DNA from: Lachnospiraceae bacterium
GTDB lineage: Bacteria; Bacillota; Clostridia; Lachnospirales; Lachnospiraceae
Assembly (NCBI GenBank): GCA_017440045.1
Contig: JAFSIA010000047.1
Coordinates: 1 to 64,000, forward strand
Reading direction: 5' to 3'
Length of the DNA: 64,000 nucleotides
Shown: in pieces, positions 54,788 to 62,904 of the stretch
Layout of the letters: each line of letters opens with the position of its first letter
How positions within the stretch are numbered: position 1 is the stretch's first letter
Program-made: the position numbers and the translations under genes
The notes under the pieces: generated by a model
Told to the model about the DNA's origin: nothing
Database searches by the model: none
What the model saw: only the letters and a program-made list of their open reading frames with translations

Positions 54788-57007
54788 ATGAAGGAACAGC
54801 TTAAAAATTATTTTAAAGATATTTTTAAAACTAAAGATAAGCGAATGACTCTTATTGCATTTATTGTGCTTCCTTTTTTGTGCAATATTATTGTGGAGAT
54901 GTTTAATGCAAAGTCTTTCGTAGAGGGCATAACATATATTTTTAGAGATACATTCTCATTTTTTATTAATGTCTTTATTATTATGTTTACGATGTCTATA
55001 GGTCTTTTATTAAAAAGACGTTTGGCATATATGCTTACAGTTGCCATACTGTGGTGTGGACTTGGAATAACAAATTTTATAATTACATTAAAGAGAACAA
55101 CTCCTTTTTCTGCAACTGATTTCAAGCTTTTAGGTTCAATCGACGATACTATTGAAAAGTATTTAACGCCATTTGAGTTTATTATGATAATTGTAGCTAT
55201 AGCTATGGTTGTTATAGGTATATCAATGGTTTGGGTAAAGCTTCCAAAATATGCGGAGAAGATAAGTTATTTTAAGAATATTATATTTATTGCCATATCC
55301 TTTGGCATTACATTTCTTATTATAGAATTGGGATTTGTCGTTGGAGCTTTATCACCAAAGTTTCCAAATATGACTGTAGCGTATGCAGATTACGGTTTTC
55401 CATATTGCTTTGTTACAAGCTTTGTAAACAAAGGTGTAGAACAGCCGGAGGAATATTCAGAAGAGGCAATCAGAGAGATTGTTGAAAAGATGAATAACAC
55501 TATTACGGTTGATGAGGATGAGACAAAGACACCAAATGTTATATTCCTTCAGATGGAGTCATTCTTTGATGTGAGCGGTATGGAAGGACTTGAACTTTCC
55601 GCAGAAGCAACACCTATATTTAATAAATTAAAAGAAGAATATCCATCAGGATATTTGACAGTAAATAATGTTGGATATGGCACGGCTAATACTGAGTTTG
55701 AAATTATGACAGGCTTAAACCTTGATGATTTTGGTCCTGGTGAATTCCCATATACAACTATACTCACAACAACAACCTGTGAGACAACAGGATATATACT
55801 GAAAGATTATGGATATGCAGCCCATGCCATTCACAATAATACAGCGACATTTTACTCGAGAAGGTCCATTTTTAAAAGATTAGGCTTTGATACATTTACA
55901 TCAGTTGAATATATGTATCCTGTAGATTATACACCTACAGAGTGGGTTAAGGATTATATTTTGACTGACGAGATTTTAAAGGCGCTTAATTCAACAGATG
56001 AACAGGATTACATTTATGCAATTTCTGTTCAGGGTCACGGTGATTATCCATCGGAGCCTGTATTGGAAGAGATGAAGGTCAATGTGACAGGTGGAGTAGA
56101 GGATGAAAGCAAGAAACATATGCTGGAATATTATGTTAATATGCTTTCAGAGATGGATGAATTTTTAGGCCAGCTCATAGAAGCACTTTCGAATTTATCA
56201 GAGGAAACCGTACTTGTAATATATGGAGATCATCTTCCAAGCCTTGACATTAATGAAAGTGAATTAAAAAATAAGAATTTATATCAGACAGAATATGTTG
56301 TATGGAATAATATTGACTTAGAGATGGATGATAAGGATATAGAGACATATCAGTTAAGCTCAAGAGTATTACATCATATCGGTATAGATGGTGGTATGAT
56401 AAATAAATTCCATCAAACATATAATGGTGATAAGGATTATCTTGAGAAGCTTACGTTATTAACCTTTGATATCTTATATGGAAATATGTTTTCTTATGAT
56501 GGTGTAAATCCATATATTGCCACAGATATGAAGATGGGTACCCAGGATATAATTATAACGGGTATTGATAAGGCAACATATAAAGAGGTTTATGATTATA
56601 CTTCAGACGAAAGTGATGTGGATGATACTACAGATGATGACACAGAAGAAGATACAAATATTTCTGATATAATTGACGATATTCAGGGAAATAATCAGGC
56701 TGAGGTTGCACCTGATTGGTATTTAGTCAGAGGCAATAATTTCACAAAATGTAGTTTTGTAGAGATAAATGGAATTGAGTGTGATACGATTTATGTAGAG
56801 CCTGAATGTTTACTTATATACGCGCCGGAGCTTAATTCGTTAGATGTTTTGGTTGTGAACCAAAAGAGTAATGCAACTATTCTTAGTACATCAAAGGAAT
56901 TTACGTATTTTAATGTTGAAGATACGCCGGTAGTTAATCCTGATGAAGATGTTGATTCTGATGGTGACAATTTTGGAGCCGAAGAGGACATAGACGGAGA
57001 CGTTTAA
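54788..57007 (+). CDS. LtaS-like membrane sulfatase-family phosphoglycerol/polymer transferase with C-terminal extension
   Basis: LtaS-type enzymes polymerise glycerol phosphate or transfer phospho-headgroups at the outer face of the membrane. The 739-residue product has five membrane segments in the first 215 residues, then the sulfatase-like domain with candidate nucleophile Thr299 in GYGTANTEFE and metal-site segments VQGHGDYPSE near 413 and YGDHLPS near 479. After about residue 590 come an acidic linker, an IPT/Ig-like domain of about 80 residues and an acidic tail of about 25, all unusual in LtaS. The exact product (lipoteichoic acid or other) cannot be named. Confidence 0.88.
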   Translation: MKEQLKNYFKDIFKTKDKRMTLIAFIVLPFLCNIIVEMFNAKSFVEGITYIFRDTFSFFINVFIIMFTMSIGLLLKRRLAYMLTVAILWCGLGITNFIITLKRTTPFSATDFKLLGSIDDTIEKYLTPFEFIMIIVAIAMVVIGISMVWVKLPKYAEKISYFKNIIFIAISFGITFLIIELGFVVGALSPKFPNMTVAYADYGFPYCFVTSFVNKGVEQPEEYSEEAIREIVEKMNNTITVDEDETKTPNVIFLQMESFFDVSGMEGLELSAEATPIFNKLKEEYPSGYLTVNNVGYGTANTEFEIMTGLNLDDFGPGEFPYTTILTTTTCETTGYILKDYGYAAHAIHNNTATFYSRRSIFKRLGFDTFTSVEYMYPVDYTPTEWVKDYILTDEILKALNSTDEQDYIYAISVQGHGDYPSEPVLEEMKVNVTGGVEDESKKHMLEYYVNMLSEMDEFLGQLIEALSNLSEETVLVIYGDHLPSLDINESELKNKNLYQTEYVVWNNIDLEMDDKDIETYQLSSRVLHHIGIDGGMINKFHQTYNGDKDYLEKLTLLTFDILYGNMFSYDGVNPYIATDMKMGTQDIIITGIDKATYKEVYDYTSDESDVDDTTDDDTEEDTNISDIIDDIQGNNQAEVAPDWYLVRGNNFTKCSFVEINGIECDTIYVEPECLLIYAPELNSLDVLVVNQKSNATILSTSKEFTYFNVEDTPVVNPDEDVDSDGDNFGAEEDIDGDV

Positions 57008-57062
57008 GTTATATTTATTAGAGGAGAACCATATAATTTATAAATATCTAACGGAGGTGTTT

Positions 57063-58316
57063 ATGAGTTATATAAGGTTCTCTTTTATTTCTGTTAAAAG
57101 AACAATAGACATAAGAAAAATTATTGGTTTTATTATGACAGTTATTGTCTTAACAAGCACAAATATGTGTACATATAACATATATGGTCAAGAAATAAGC
57201 ACAGATGATGAACTTGTTCCAGTGGCAGCATCAGACCTTGCAATAACAAGTGATGCATGCGTGCTGATGGAAGCATCAACAGGTACTGTCTTATATGAAA
57301 AAGCAAAGGATGAGAAGGTTAGTCCGGCAAGTATTACAAAGATTATGACACTGCTGTTGATTTTTGAAGAATTGGAAAAAGGTACATTAAAGTTAGATGA
57401 TGAAGTCGTCACATCTTCATATGCAATGTCTATGGGTGGTTCACAGGTTTTCTTGGAAGAGGGAGAGATACAATCGGTAGAGACATTAATAAAATGTATA
57501 GTGATAGCCTCAGGAAATGATGCTTGTGTGGCTATGGCAGAGCATATTGCAGGTAGTGAAGCGAAGTTTGTAGAAATGATGAATGTAAAAGCAACAAGCC
57601 TCGGTATGATTAACACTCATTTTGAAGATTGTTGTGGTCTGACAGATTCGGATAATCACTATACGTCAGCTATGGATGTAGCCATAATGTCTAGGGAATT
57701 AATAGTAAAATATCCGCAAATACATCAATATTCAACAATATGGATGGAAAATATCACTCATAATACAAGAACCGGCTCCAGTGAGTTTGGTCTTGCAAAC
57801 ACAAATAAGTTATTAAAGCAATACCCATATACAACAGGATTAAAAACAGGTTCAACAAGTAAAGCGAAATATTGTGTATCCGCCACAGCAAAAAAAGATG
57901 ATATAGAGATGATAGCGGTAATAATGGGAGCGCCAAATTACAAAGTGAGATTTAGTGAGGCTGAAAGTCTGTTAAAGTACGGATATGGTACATGCAAACT
58001 ATATAAGGACAGTAATGATATTAAACTAAAGGAGTTGACAGTAATTAGTGGGGTCAAAAAGAGTATTACGTGTGTTCCGAAGAGTGGTTTCAGCTATGTT
58101 TTGTCAGATGGTGCATCACCTGATAGCATCGAAAAAAAGATTTCATATTTGGAAAAAATAGTAGCACCTGTAGAAAAAGGTGCTAAGGTTGGTGAAATTA
58201 CATACGTTCTCGATGGCAAAGAAATAGGAAAAGTTGATATAATTTCTAATCAAAAGGTTGAAAAAGCCGGTTTTATATACTCGTTAAAAAGACTTTTTGA
58301 AGAATTCCTTTTGTAA
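57063..58316 (+). CDS. D-alanyl-D-alanine carboxypeptidase (DacF/PBP5 family), copy 1
   Basis: A low-molecular-weight penicillin-binding protein that trims the terminal D-Ala of peptidoglycan stems. The 417-residue product has an N-terminal hydrophobic signal, the active-site SITK at residues 90-93, SGN at 150-152 and KTG at 261-263, then a PBP5-type C-terminal beta domain and an amphipathic C-terminus for membrane attachment. ATG 57063 follows GGAGG directly; an in-frame GTG at 57057 lies within the ribosome site. It ends two bases from a convergent gene. Confidence 0.94.
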   Translation: MSYIRFSFISVKRTIDIRKIIGFIMTVIVLTSTNMCTYNIYGQEISTDDELVPVAASDLAITSDACVLMEASTGTVLYEKAKDEKVSPASITKIMTLLLIFEELEKGTLKLDDEVVTSSYAMSMGGSQVFLEEGEIQSVETLIKCIVIASGNDACVAMAEHIAGSEAKFVEMMNVKATSLGMINTHFEDCCGLTDSDNHYTSAMDVAIMSRELIVKYPQIHQYSTIWMENITHNTRTGSSEFGLANTNKLLKQYPYTTGLKTGSTSKAKYCVSATAKKDDIEMIAVIMGAPNYKVRFSEAESLLKYGYGTCKLYKDSNDIKLKELTVISGVKKSITCVPKSGFSYVLSDGASPDSIEKKISYLEKIVAPVEKGAKVGEITYVLDGKEIGKVDIISNQKVEKAGFIYSLKRLFEEFLL

Positions 58317-58318
58317 TA

Positions 58319-58957
58319 TTATAAGTCAAGGGTGTCAATATAATAGTAGTCAAGATACGATTGACCATCTATAAAATAGGCGATGTAGTAGTCGGTAGCA
58401 CTATCAGAGTACTCATCGCCATCTTTGTCTTTGTAGCTGATAGTATAAACAGATTCAACAATAAATGCGTATTCAGGTGAAATTGAAGCACCAATGCTAT
58501 TGGCATAAAAGTCCATGAAGTCATTTATCTGTTTATCATTTAATAATTGGCATGAAACGAAGGAATTTTCCATAGTAAACTCTTTGTTGTATATATTTGA
58601 ATAAAGTGTATACAATTGTTCTACATACGAGTCTACATCAGTTGAGCTGTATGATTTAACAACAAAATCCAAAACTGATTCAGGATAAACAGAAGATATG
58701 TTTTCAGACTGACCGGTCATACATATATTATTATATAGAGTGGCAGGAGCAAGCAGGTTTTCAATAGTTATGTTTGTGCCATCATCAAATGTATAAACAA
58801 TGTCATTTGGACTTAAATTGTTATTAGTTTCAATCTCATCTATACCTGGATTTCTTGAGGAAACATGAGTAGTTGTATCCTTGTTACATCCAAATAGACA
58901 TAAGGAAATAAAAAGTAATGTATATGTTAACTTTTTAATGGTAATCTTACAATTCAT
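58319..58957 (-). CDS. Putative lipoprotein of unknown function (212 aa)
   Basis: A signal peptide with lipobox LFGC (Cys about residue 24) precedes an acidic exported region with many Tyr, Asp and Ser, and no recognised family. It lies immediately downstream of the metallophosphoesterase gene, overlapping it by 11 bases, so the two are co-translated. The ribosome site AAAGGAT precedes the ATG. Its stop is two bases from the convergent D,D-carboxypeptidase stop, with no terminator between. Confidence 0.75.
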   Translation of the reverse strand: MNCKITIKKLTYTLLFISLCLFGCNKDTTTHVSSRNPGIDEIETNNNLSPNDIVYTFDDGTNITIENLLAPATLYNNICMTGQSENISSVYPESVLDFVVKSYSSTDVDSYVEQLYTLYSNIYNKEFTMENSFVSCQLLNDKQINDFMDFYANSIGASISPEYAFIVESVYTISYKDKDGDEYSDSATDYYIAYFIDGQSYLDYYYIDTLDL

Positions 58958-59852
58958 CAGATGATCCTTTCTTTTTAAATCTAATAACCATTAGTTCAGG
59001 TTTGTTAAAAAGTCTGAAATTAATAGTGTGAGAGCCAAGTCCTCTTGTTAATAGCATAGTTGACGAATATGTTTTATGCTTATAAATGCCTGCAGAATAT
59101 TTTGGAAATAGTCTGTAGTTTGATGCAATAACGCCGCCTAAAACAGGAAGACGCACAAAACCACCATGATTATGACCTGATAGTACATATTCTGCACCCC
59201 ATTCTGCCACAGCATCAAATGCATCTGGATTGTGGGAAATCACAATCGGAATAGAATGGTTATGGTCAGGAGATTCACCTAGGCATTTTGTAATATATGA
59301 CGCATCTGGTGTTATTACTTTCTTTTTTGAATAATAGTTTAAGCAGGTTTCTAATCCGTATATACAAAAACGTGTGCCTTTATATGTTACATATTGGTGG
59401 CTGTTTGTTAATATATGCATATTTTCATTTTCAATTCTATAAATATAGTTTTTAAATTCTACACGGGTTTGCTCGTTTGTTTTAAGATGGGATTCGTGAT
59501 TGCCAAATCCGTAATATACAGGATATTTTGCTGTAAGCTCATTTAATAAATTTATAGATACATCTTTATATTTATTATCACCAAAAAAATATTTCTTTTT
59601 TTTAATAACCATATCACCCCCAATGATTATTGCGTCGGGATTTATGGCATTAATTCTGTCTAAAATTTTTTTATTGTCCTTGCCAAATGAAACGCTGTGA
59701 AGGTCGGCAAAATACAAAAAAACAGGCTCTTTTTCGCTTGCAAGTTCATGAAGAATGTTAATTTTTGTAACATCAATTACGCTACGTTCATAAATTGAAC
59801 GTACAACAGCGGCATATATTAATAAAAATATAATGGCAATTATGTATAGCAT
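58947..59852 (-). CDS. Membrane-anchored metallophosphoesterase (YkuE-like)
   Basis: A 301-residue protein with an N-terminal hydrophobic anchor and a calcineurin-like phosphoesterase domain. All metal-binding motifs are visible: DLHSVSF near residue 51, GGDMV near 78, GNHE near 116 and SGHNHGGFV near 226. The family includes YkuE, which is associated with the cell wall, and UDP-diacylglucosamine hydrolases; the substrate here is unknown. The start follows GGAGG. It is divergent from scpA. Confidence 0.9.
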   Translation of the reverse strand: MLYIIAIIFLLIYAAVVRSIYERSVIDVTKINILHELASEKEPVFLYFADLHSVSFGKDNKKILDRINAINPDAIIIGGDMVIKKKKYFFGDNKYKDVSINLLNELTAKYPVYYGFGNHESHLKTNEQTRVEFKNYIYRIENENMHILTNSHQYVTYKGTRFCIYGLETCLNYYSKKKVITPDASYITKCLGESPDHNHSIPIVISHNPDAFDAVAEWGAEYVLSGHNHGGFVRLPVLGGVIASNYRLFPKYSAGIYKHKTYSSTMLLTRGLGSHTINFRLFNKPELMVIRFKKKGSSDEL

Positions 59853-59935
59853 AAGTCCTCCAATTGCGATTTTTAACGATTATTATACCTTTACTTTAAC
59901 AGATTGAGTGTGGAATAACAAGGAAAATGTGATAC

Positions 59936-59964
59936 TTTACAAATGCTAATTTTTTTTGTAAAAT
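59936..59964 (+). promoter_or_regulatory. Sigma-A promoter of scpAB
   Basis: TTTACA at 59936-59941 and TAAAAT at 59959-59964 with 17-base spacing. Confidence 0.65.
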
Positions 59965-60002
59965 ACTTCTCGTTGCAATTGGTTGCAAGGTAGGAGGTAA
60001 TA

Positions 60003-60755
60003 ATGGGTATTCCTGTTAAACTTCAAGTGTTTGAGGGACCACTTGATCTACTTTTACATTTGATAGACAAGAATAAAGTGAATATATATGACATTCCTAT
60101 TGTGGAGATAACAGATCAGTATCTTGAGTATGTGAATGCCATGGACAAACAGGACTTAAATATTGTTAGCGAGTTTTTGGTTATGGCTGCTACACTTATT
60201 GATATAAAGTCAAAGATGCTTCTTCCTAAACAGGTAAATGAAGAGGGAGAAGAGGAAGACCCAAGAGAGGAACTTGTAAGACAGCTTCTTGAGTACAAGA
60301 TGTATAAATATATGTCATTGGAGCTTAGAGATAGAGAGCTTGATGCAGGCAGGGCTATGTACAAAAAGCCTACAGTGCCAGAGGAAGTATTACAGTATGA
60401 GGCACCGGTGGATTTGGACAAGCTTCTTGAGGATGTGACTTTATCAAAGCTTAATAATGTGTTTAAGATGGTTATGCAAAGGGTTGAAGATAAGGTTGAC
60501 CCTGTTAGAAGCAAATTTGGTAAGATAGAAAAAGAAGAAGTAAATCTTACTGAAAAAATGGAATATGTTAAGCAGTATGCAGCGGTACACAAGCATTTCA
60601 GTTTCAAGGATTTACTTTTAAAGCAGGCCAGTAAAATGCAGGTGATTGTTACATTTCTTGCTATACTTGAGCTTATGAAAATAAGTGTTATTAAGATTGT
60701 TCAGGAGGATATTTTTGATGATATCCTAATTGATTTTATCGAAGTTACTGAGTAA
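60003..60755 (+). CDS. scpA: Segregation and condensation protein A
   Basis: ScpA is the kleisin subunit of the SMC condensin complex that organises and segregates chromosomes. The 250-residue product has the family opening LQVFEGPLDLLLHLI, the N-terminal helical domain that binds the SMC neck and a C-terminal winged helix (about residues 185-250) that binds the SMC head. Length is standard. scpB follows 42 bases later; smc is not in the window. Confidence 0.96.
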   Translation: MGIPVKLQVFEGPLDLLLHLIDKNKVNIYDIPIVEITDQYLEYVNAMDKQDLNIVSEFLVMAATLIDIKSKMLLPKQVNEEGEEEDPREELVRQLLEYKMYKYMSLELRDRELDAGRAMYKKPTVPEEVLQYEAPVDLDKLLEDVTLSKLNNVFKMVMQRVEDKVDPVRSKFGKIEKEEVNLTEKMEYVKQYAAVHKHFSFKDLLLKQASKMQVIVTFLAILELMKISVIKIVQEDIFDDILIDFIEVTE

Positions 60756-60797
60756 CTGCCATATAATTACGTTGAGACAAAGTAAAAGGAATGGAGA

Positions 60798-61391
60798 TTG
60801 TTAAAGGACGGTATGAACGAAGTGGAGATTAGAAAGTACGAAGCAATAATAGAAGCCATATTATTTACTATGGGTGATGCTGTAGAGATAGATAAGATTG
60901 CATTTGCCATAGGTCATGATGTGGAAACAACCAGAAAGCTTATAAAAAATCTTGCTGATAAGTATCAAAGTGAGGACAGAGGCGTAAATATAATTGAGTT
61001 GGAAAACTCATATCAGATGTGTACAAAAACAGATATGTATGAATATCTTATAAAGGTCGCTAGCCAGCCTAAGAAGCAGGTACTGACAGATGTTTTGCTT
61101 GAAACTTTATCCATTATTGCATATAAGCAGCCAATAACTCGTATAGAGATTGAAAAAATACGTGGTGTAAAATGTGACCATGCTGTGAATAAGCTTATTG
61201 AATACAATCTTGTAGGAGAGGTCGGAAGACTTGATGCACCGGGAAGACCATTGCTTTTTGGGACAACGGAAGATTTCTTAAGAAAGTTTGGTGTGAAGTC
61301 TATTGATGAATTGCCGGAGATAAATAGTGATAAAGTAGCTGAGTTTGAGAGCGAGGCCGAACAGGAAGTACAGCTAAAGTTAGATGTATAA
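60798..61391 (+). CDS. scpB: Segregation and condensation protein B
   Basis: ScpB is the dimeric winged-helix (kite) partner of ScpA in the SMC complex. The product of 197 residues has two winged-helix domains, with the conserved EAILFTMGDAVEIDKIA start and the TLSIIAYKQPITRIEIEKIRGV segment near residue 100, then GRLDAPGRPLLFGTT near 145. The start is uncertain: TTG 60798 lies seven bases after AAAGGA, and ATG 60813 lies just after a second AAAGGA. A terminator follows the gene. Confidence 0.94.
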   Translation: MLKDGMNEVEIRKYEAIIEAILFTMGDAVEIDKIAFAIGHDVETTRKLIKNLADKYQSEDRGVNIIELENSYQMCTKTDMYEYLIKVASQPKKQVLTDVLLETLSIIAYKQPITRIEIEKIRGVKCDHAVNKLIEYNLVGEVGRLDAPGRPLLFGTTEDFLRKFGVKSIDELPEINSDKVAEFESEAEQEVQLKLDV

Positions 61392-61400
61392 TTGTATTTG

Positions 61401-61431
61401 AACCTTCATAGATTTCTATGAAGGTTTTTTT
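61401..61431 (+). terminator. Terminator of scpAB
   Basis: AACCTTCATAG at 61401-61411 pairs with CTATGAAGGTT at 61416-61426, followed by TTTTT. Confidence 0.92.
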
Positions 61432-61458
61432 GTTAATCCCGATTAGAAAAGGGATTTG

Positions 61459-62721
61459 ATGAGGATGAAATTGAAAAAAGCAGGTCTTATTTTTATTCTA
61501 ATGTTTAGTATTCTTACCAGTAATTTTGCAGGAGTTTTGACGTATGCAGAAGAAGAGAAATTAAATTTGTATGCTTTATCTGCAGTACTTATGGATGCAG
61601 AGTCAGGAAGAGTTTTATATTCAAAAGAAGGCGATGTAAAGAGGGCAATGGCAAGTACCACTAAGATTATGACATGTATAATAGCGCTGGAATACGGCAA
61701 TCTGTCCGATGTATTAACAGTAAGTAAGTACGCATCGTCAATGCCAGATGTACAGTTAAACATAAAAGAGGGTGAAATGTATAATCTGGAAGATATGTTG
61801 TATTCACTTATGCTGGAATCTCATAATGATACTGCTGTGGCTATTGCAGAACACATAGCCGGAAGTGTTGAAGCTTTTGCAGAGCTTATGAATAATAAGG
61901 CGAGAGAATTAGGGTGTTTTGATACATATTTTATTACACCTAATGGTCTTGATGCATCCAAAGATTATGATGGAGAAACGAAAGTACACTCAACAACTGC
62001 AAAAGATCTTGCAACTATAATGAGTTATTGTATAAAAAATGAAAAATTCGTAGAAATAACAAGGAAATCATCGCATATGTTTACAAATAAGATAAAAAAT
62101 GATGATGGAACCTTTGTAAATGGAAATATAACGCATATTGTTTCAAACAGAAACGCTTTTTTTAATATGATGGACGGGGTTATTTCAGGAAAAACGGGAT
62201 TTACAAATGATGCCGGATATTGTTATGTATGTGCTTTGGAAAGTAATGGAAGGAAATATGCAGTTGCACTCCTTGGATGCGGGTGGCCAAATAATAAAAC
62301 ATATAAATGGAGTGATTCTAAAACACTTTTTAACTATGGAATGGAATTTTTTAAAAAAGAAGATATGTTTCAATATGGAATGGAATTGCCTGAAATCTCA
62401 GTAAATAATGGAGTTTATGGGAACTATAGAGACTTTGGTGAATATGGTATAAATGCCGATAAACCGGTCAGTATAAAGACTTATGTGGATGAGTCACCAT
62501 TTGAATTACTTTGTAAAGAAAATGAGCAGGTAGAAAAAAAGGTTACATTAGCGAAAAGCTTAGAAGCACCGGTATATAACGGTCAGGTTGTGGGGTATGT
62601 TACATACAGGCTTTCAGATGGCATAGAAAAAGTATATGAAATAAAAGCAAAAGATACAGTGGAAAAGAAGGATTTTACATGGTCTTTTGGATGTGTTTTT
62701 ATGAAATTTATAACACATTAA
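61459..62721 (+). CDS. D-alanyl-D-alanine carboxypeptidase (DacF/PBP5 family), copy 2
   Basis: A second low-molecular-weight penicillin-binding protein, 420 residues. It has a signal peptide, active-site STTK at residues 66-69, SHN at 121-123 (the middle residue differs from the SGN of copy 1 but fits the SxN rule) and KTG at 245-247, then the PBP5 C-terminal domain and a terminal amphipathic helix. It differs enough from copy 1 to be an old paralogue. ATG 61459 lies five bases after AAAAGGG; ATG 61465 and TTG 61456 are alternatives. DacF-type enzymes often act in sporulation; nothing here proves it. Confidence 0.93.
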   Translation: MRMKLKKAGLIFILMFSILTSNFAGVLTYAEEEKLNLYALSAVLMDAESGRVLYSKEGDVKRAMASTTKIMTCIIALEYGNLSDVLTVSKYASSMPDVQLNIKEGEMYNLEDMLYSLMLESHNDTAVAIAEHIAGSVEAFAELMNNKARELGCFDTYFITPNGLDASKDYDGETKVHSTTAKDLATIMSYCIKNEKFVEITRKSSHMFTNKIKNDDGTFVNGNITHIVSNRNAFFNMMDGVISGKTGFTNDAGYCYVCALESNGRKYAVALLGCGWPNNKTYKWSDSKTLFNYGMEFFKKEDMFQYGMELPEISVNNGVYGNYRDFGEYGINADKPVSIKTYVDESPFELLCKENEQVEKKVTLAKSLEAPVYNGQVVGYVTYRLSDGIEKVYEIKAKDTVEKKDFTWSFGCVFMKFITH

Positions 62722-62742
62722 AAGCACTAAAAAATAAATTGT

Positions 62743-62771
62743 TTGAATACCAAAATTTACTTGCATATTAT
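62743..62771 (+). promoter_or_regulatory. Sigma-A promoter of the carboxyltransferase gene
   Basis: TTGAAT at 62743-62748 and TATTAT at 62766-62771 with 17-base spacing. The leader of about 125 bases contains GAATAAACTTTG at 62798-62809, a string also found before fabV. Confidence 0.6.
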
Positions 62772-62904
62772 GTCGAAAAGAAGTAAAATTAAAATTGGAA
62801 TAAACTTTGGTTTTTTCACAAATATATAATGTTTTAAAAGTTTTAAATTTCAAGCTGTCATTAATTAAAATGGCGGAAATTTTTATACTTCAGGAGGTTA
62901 AGTG

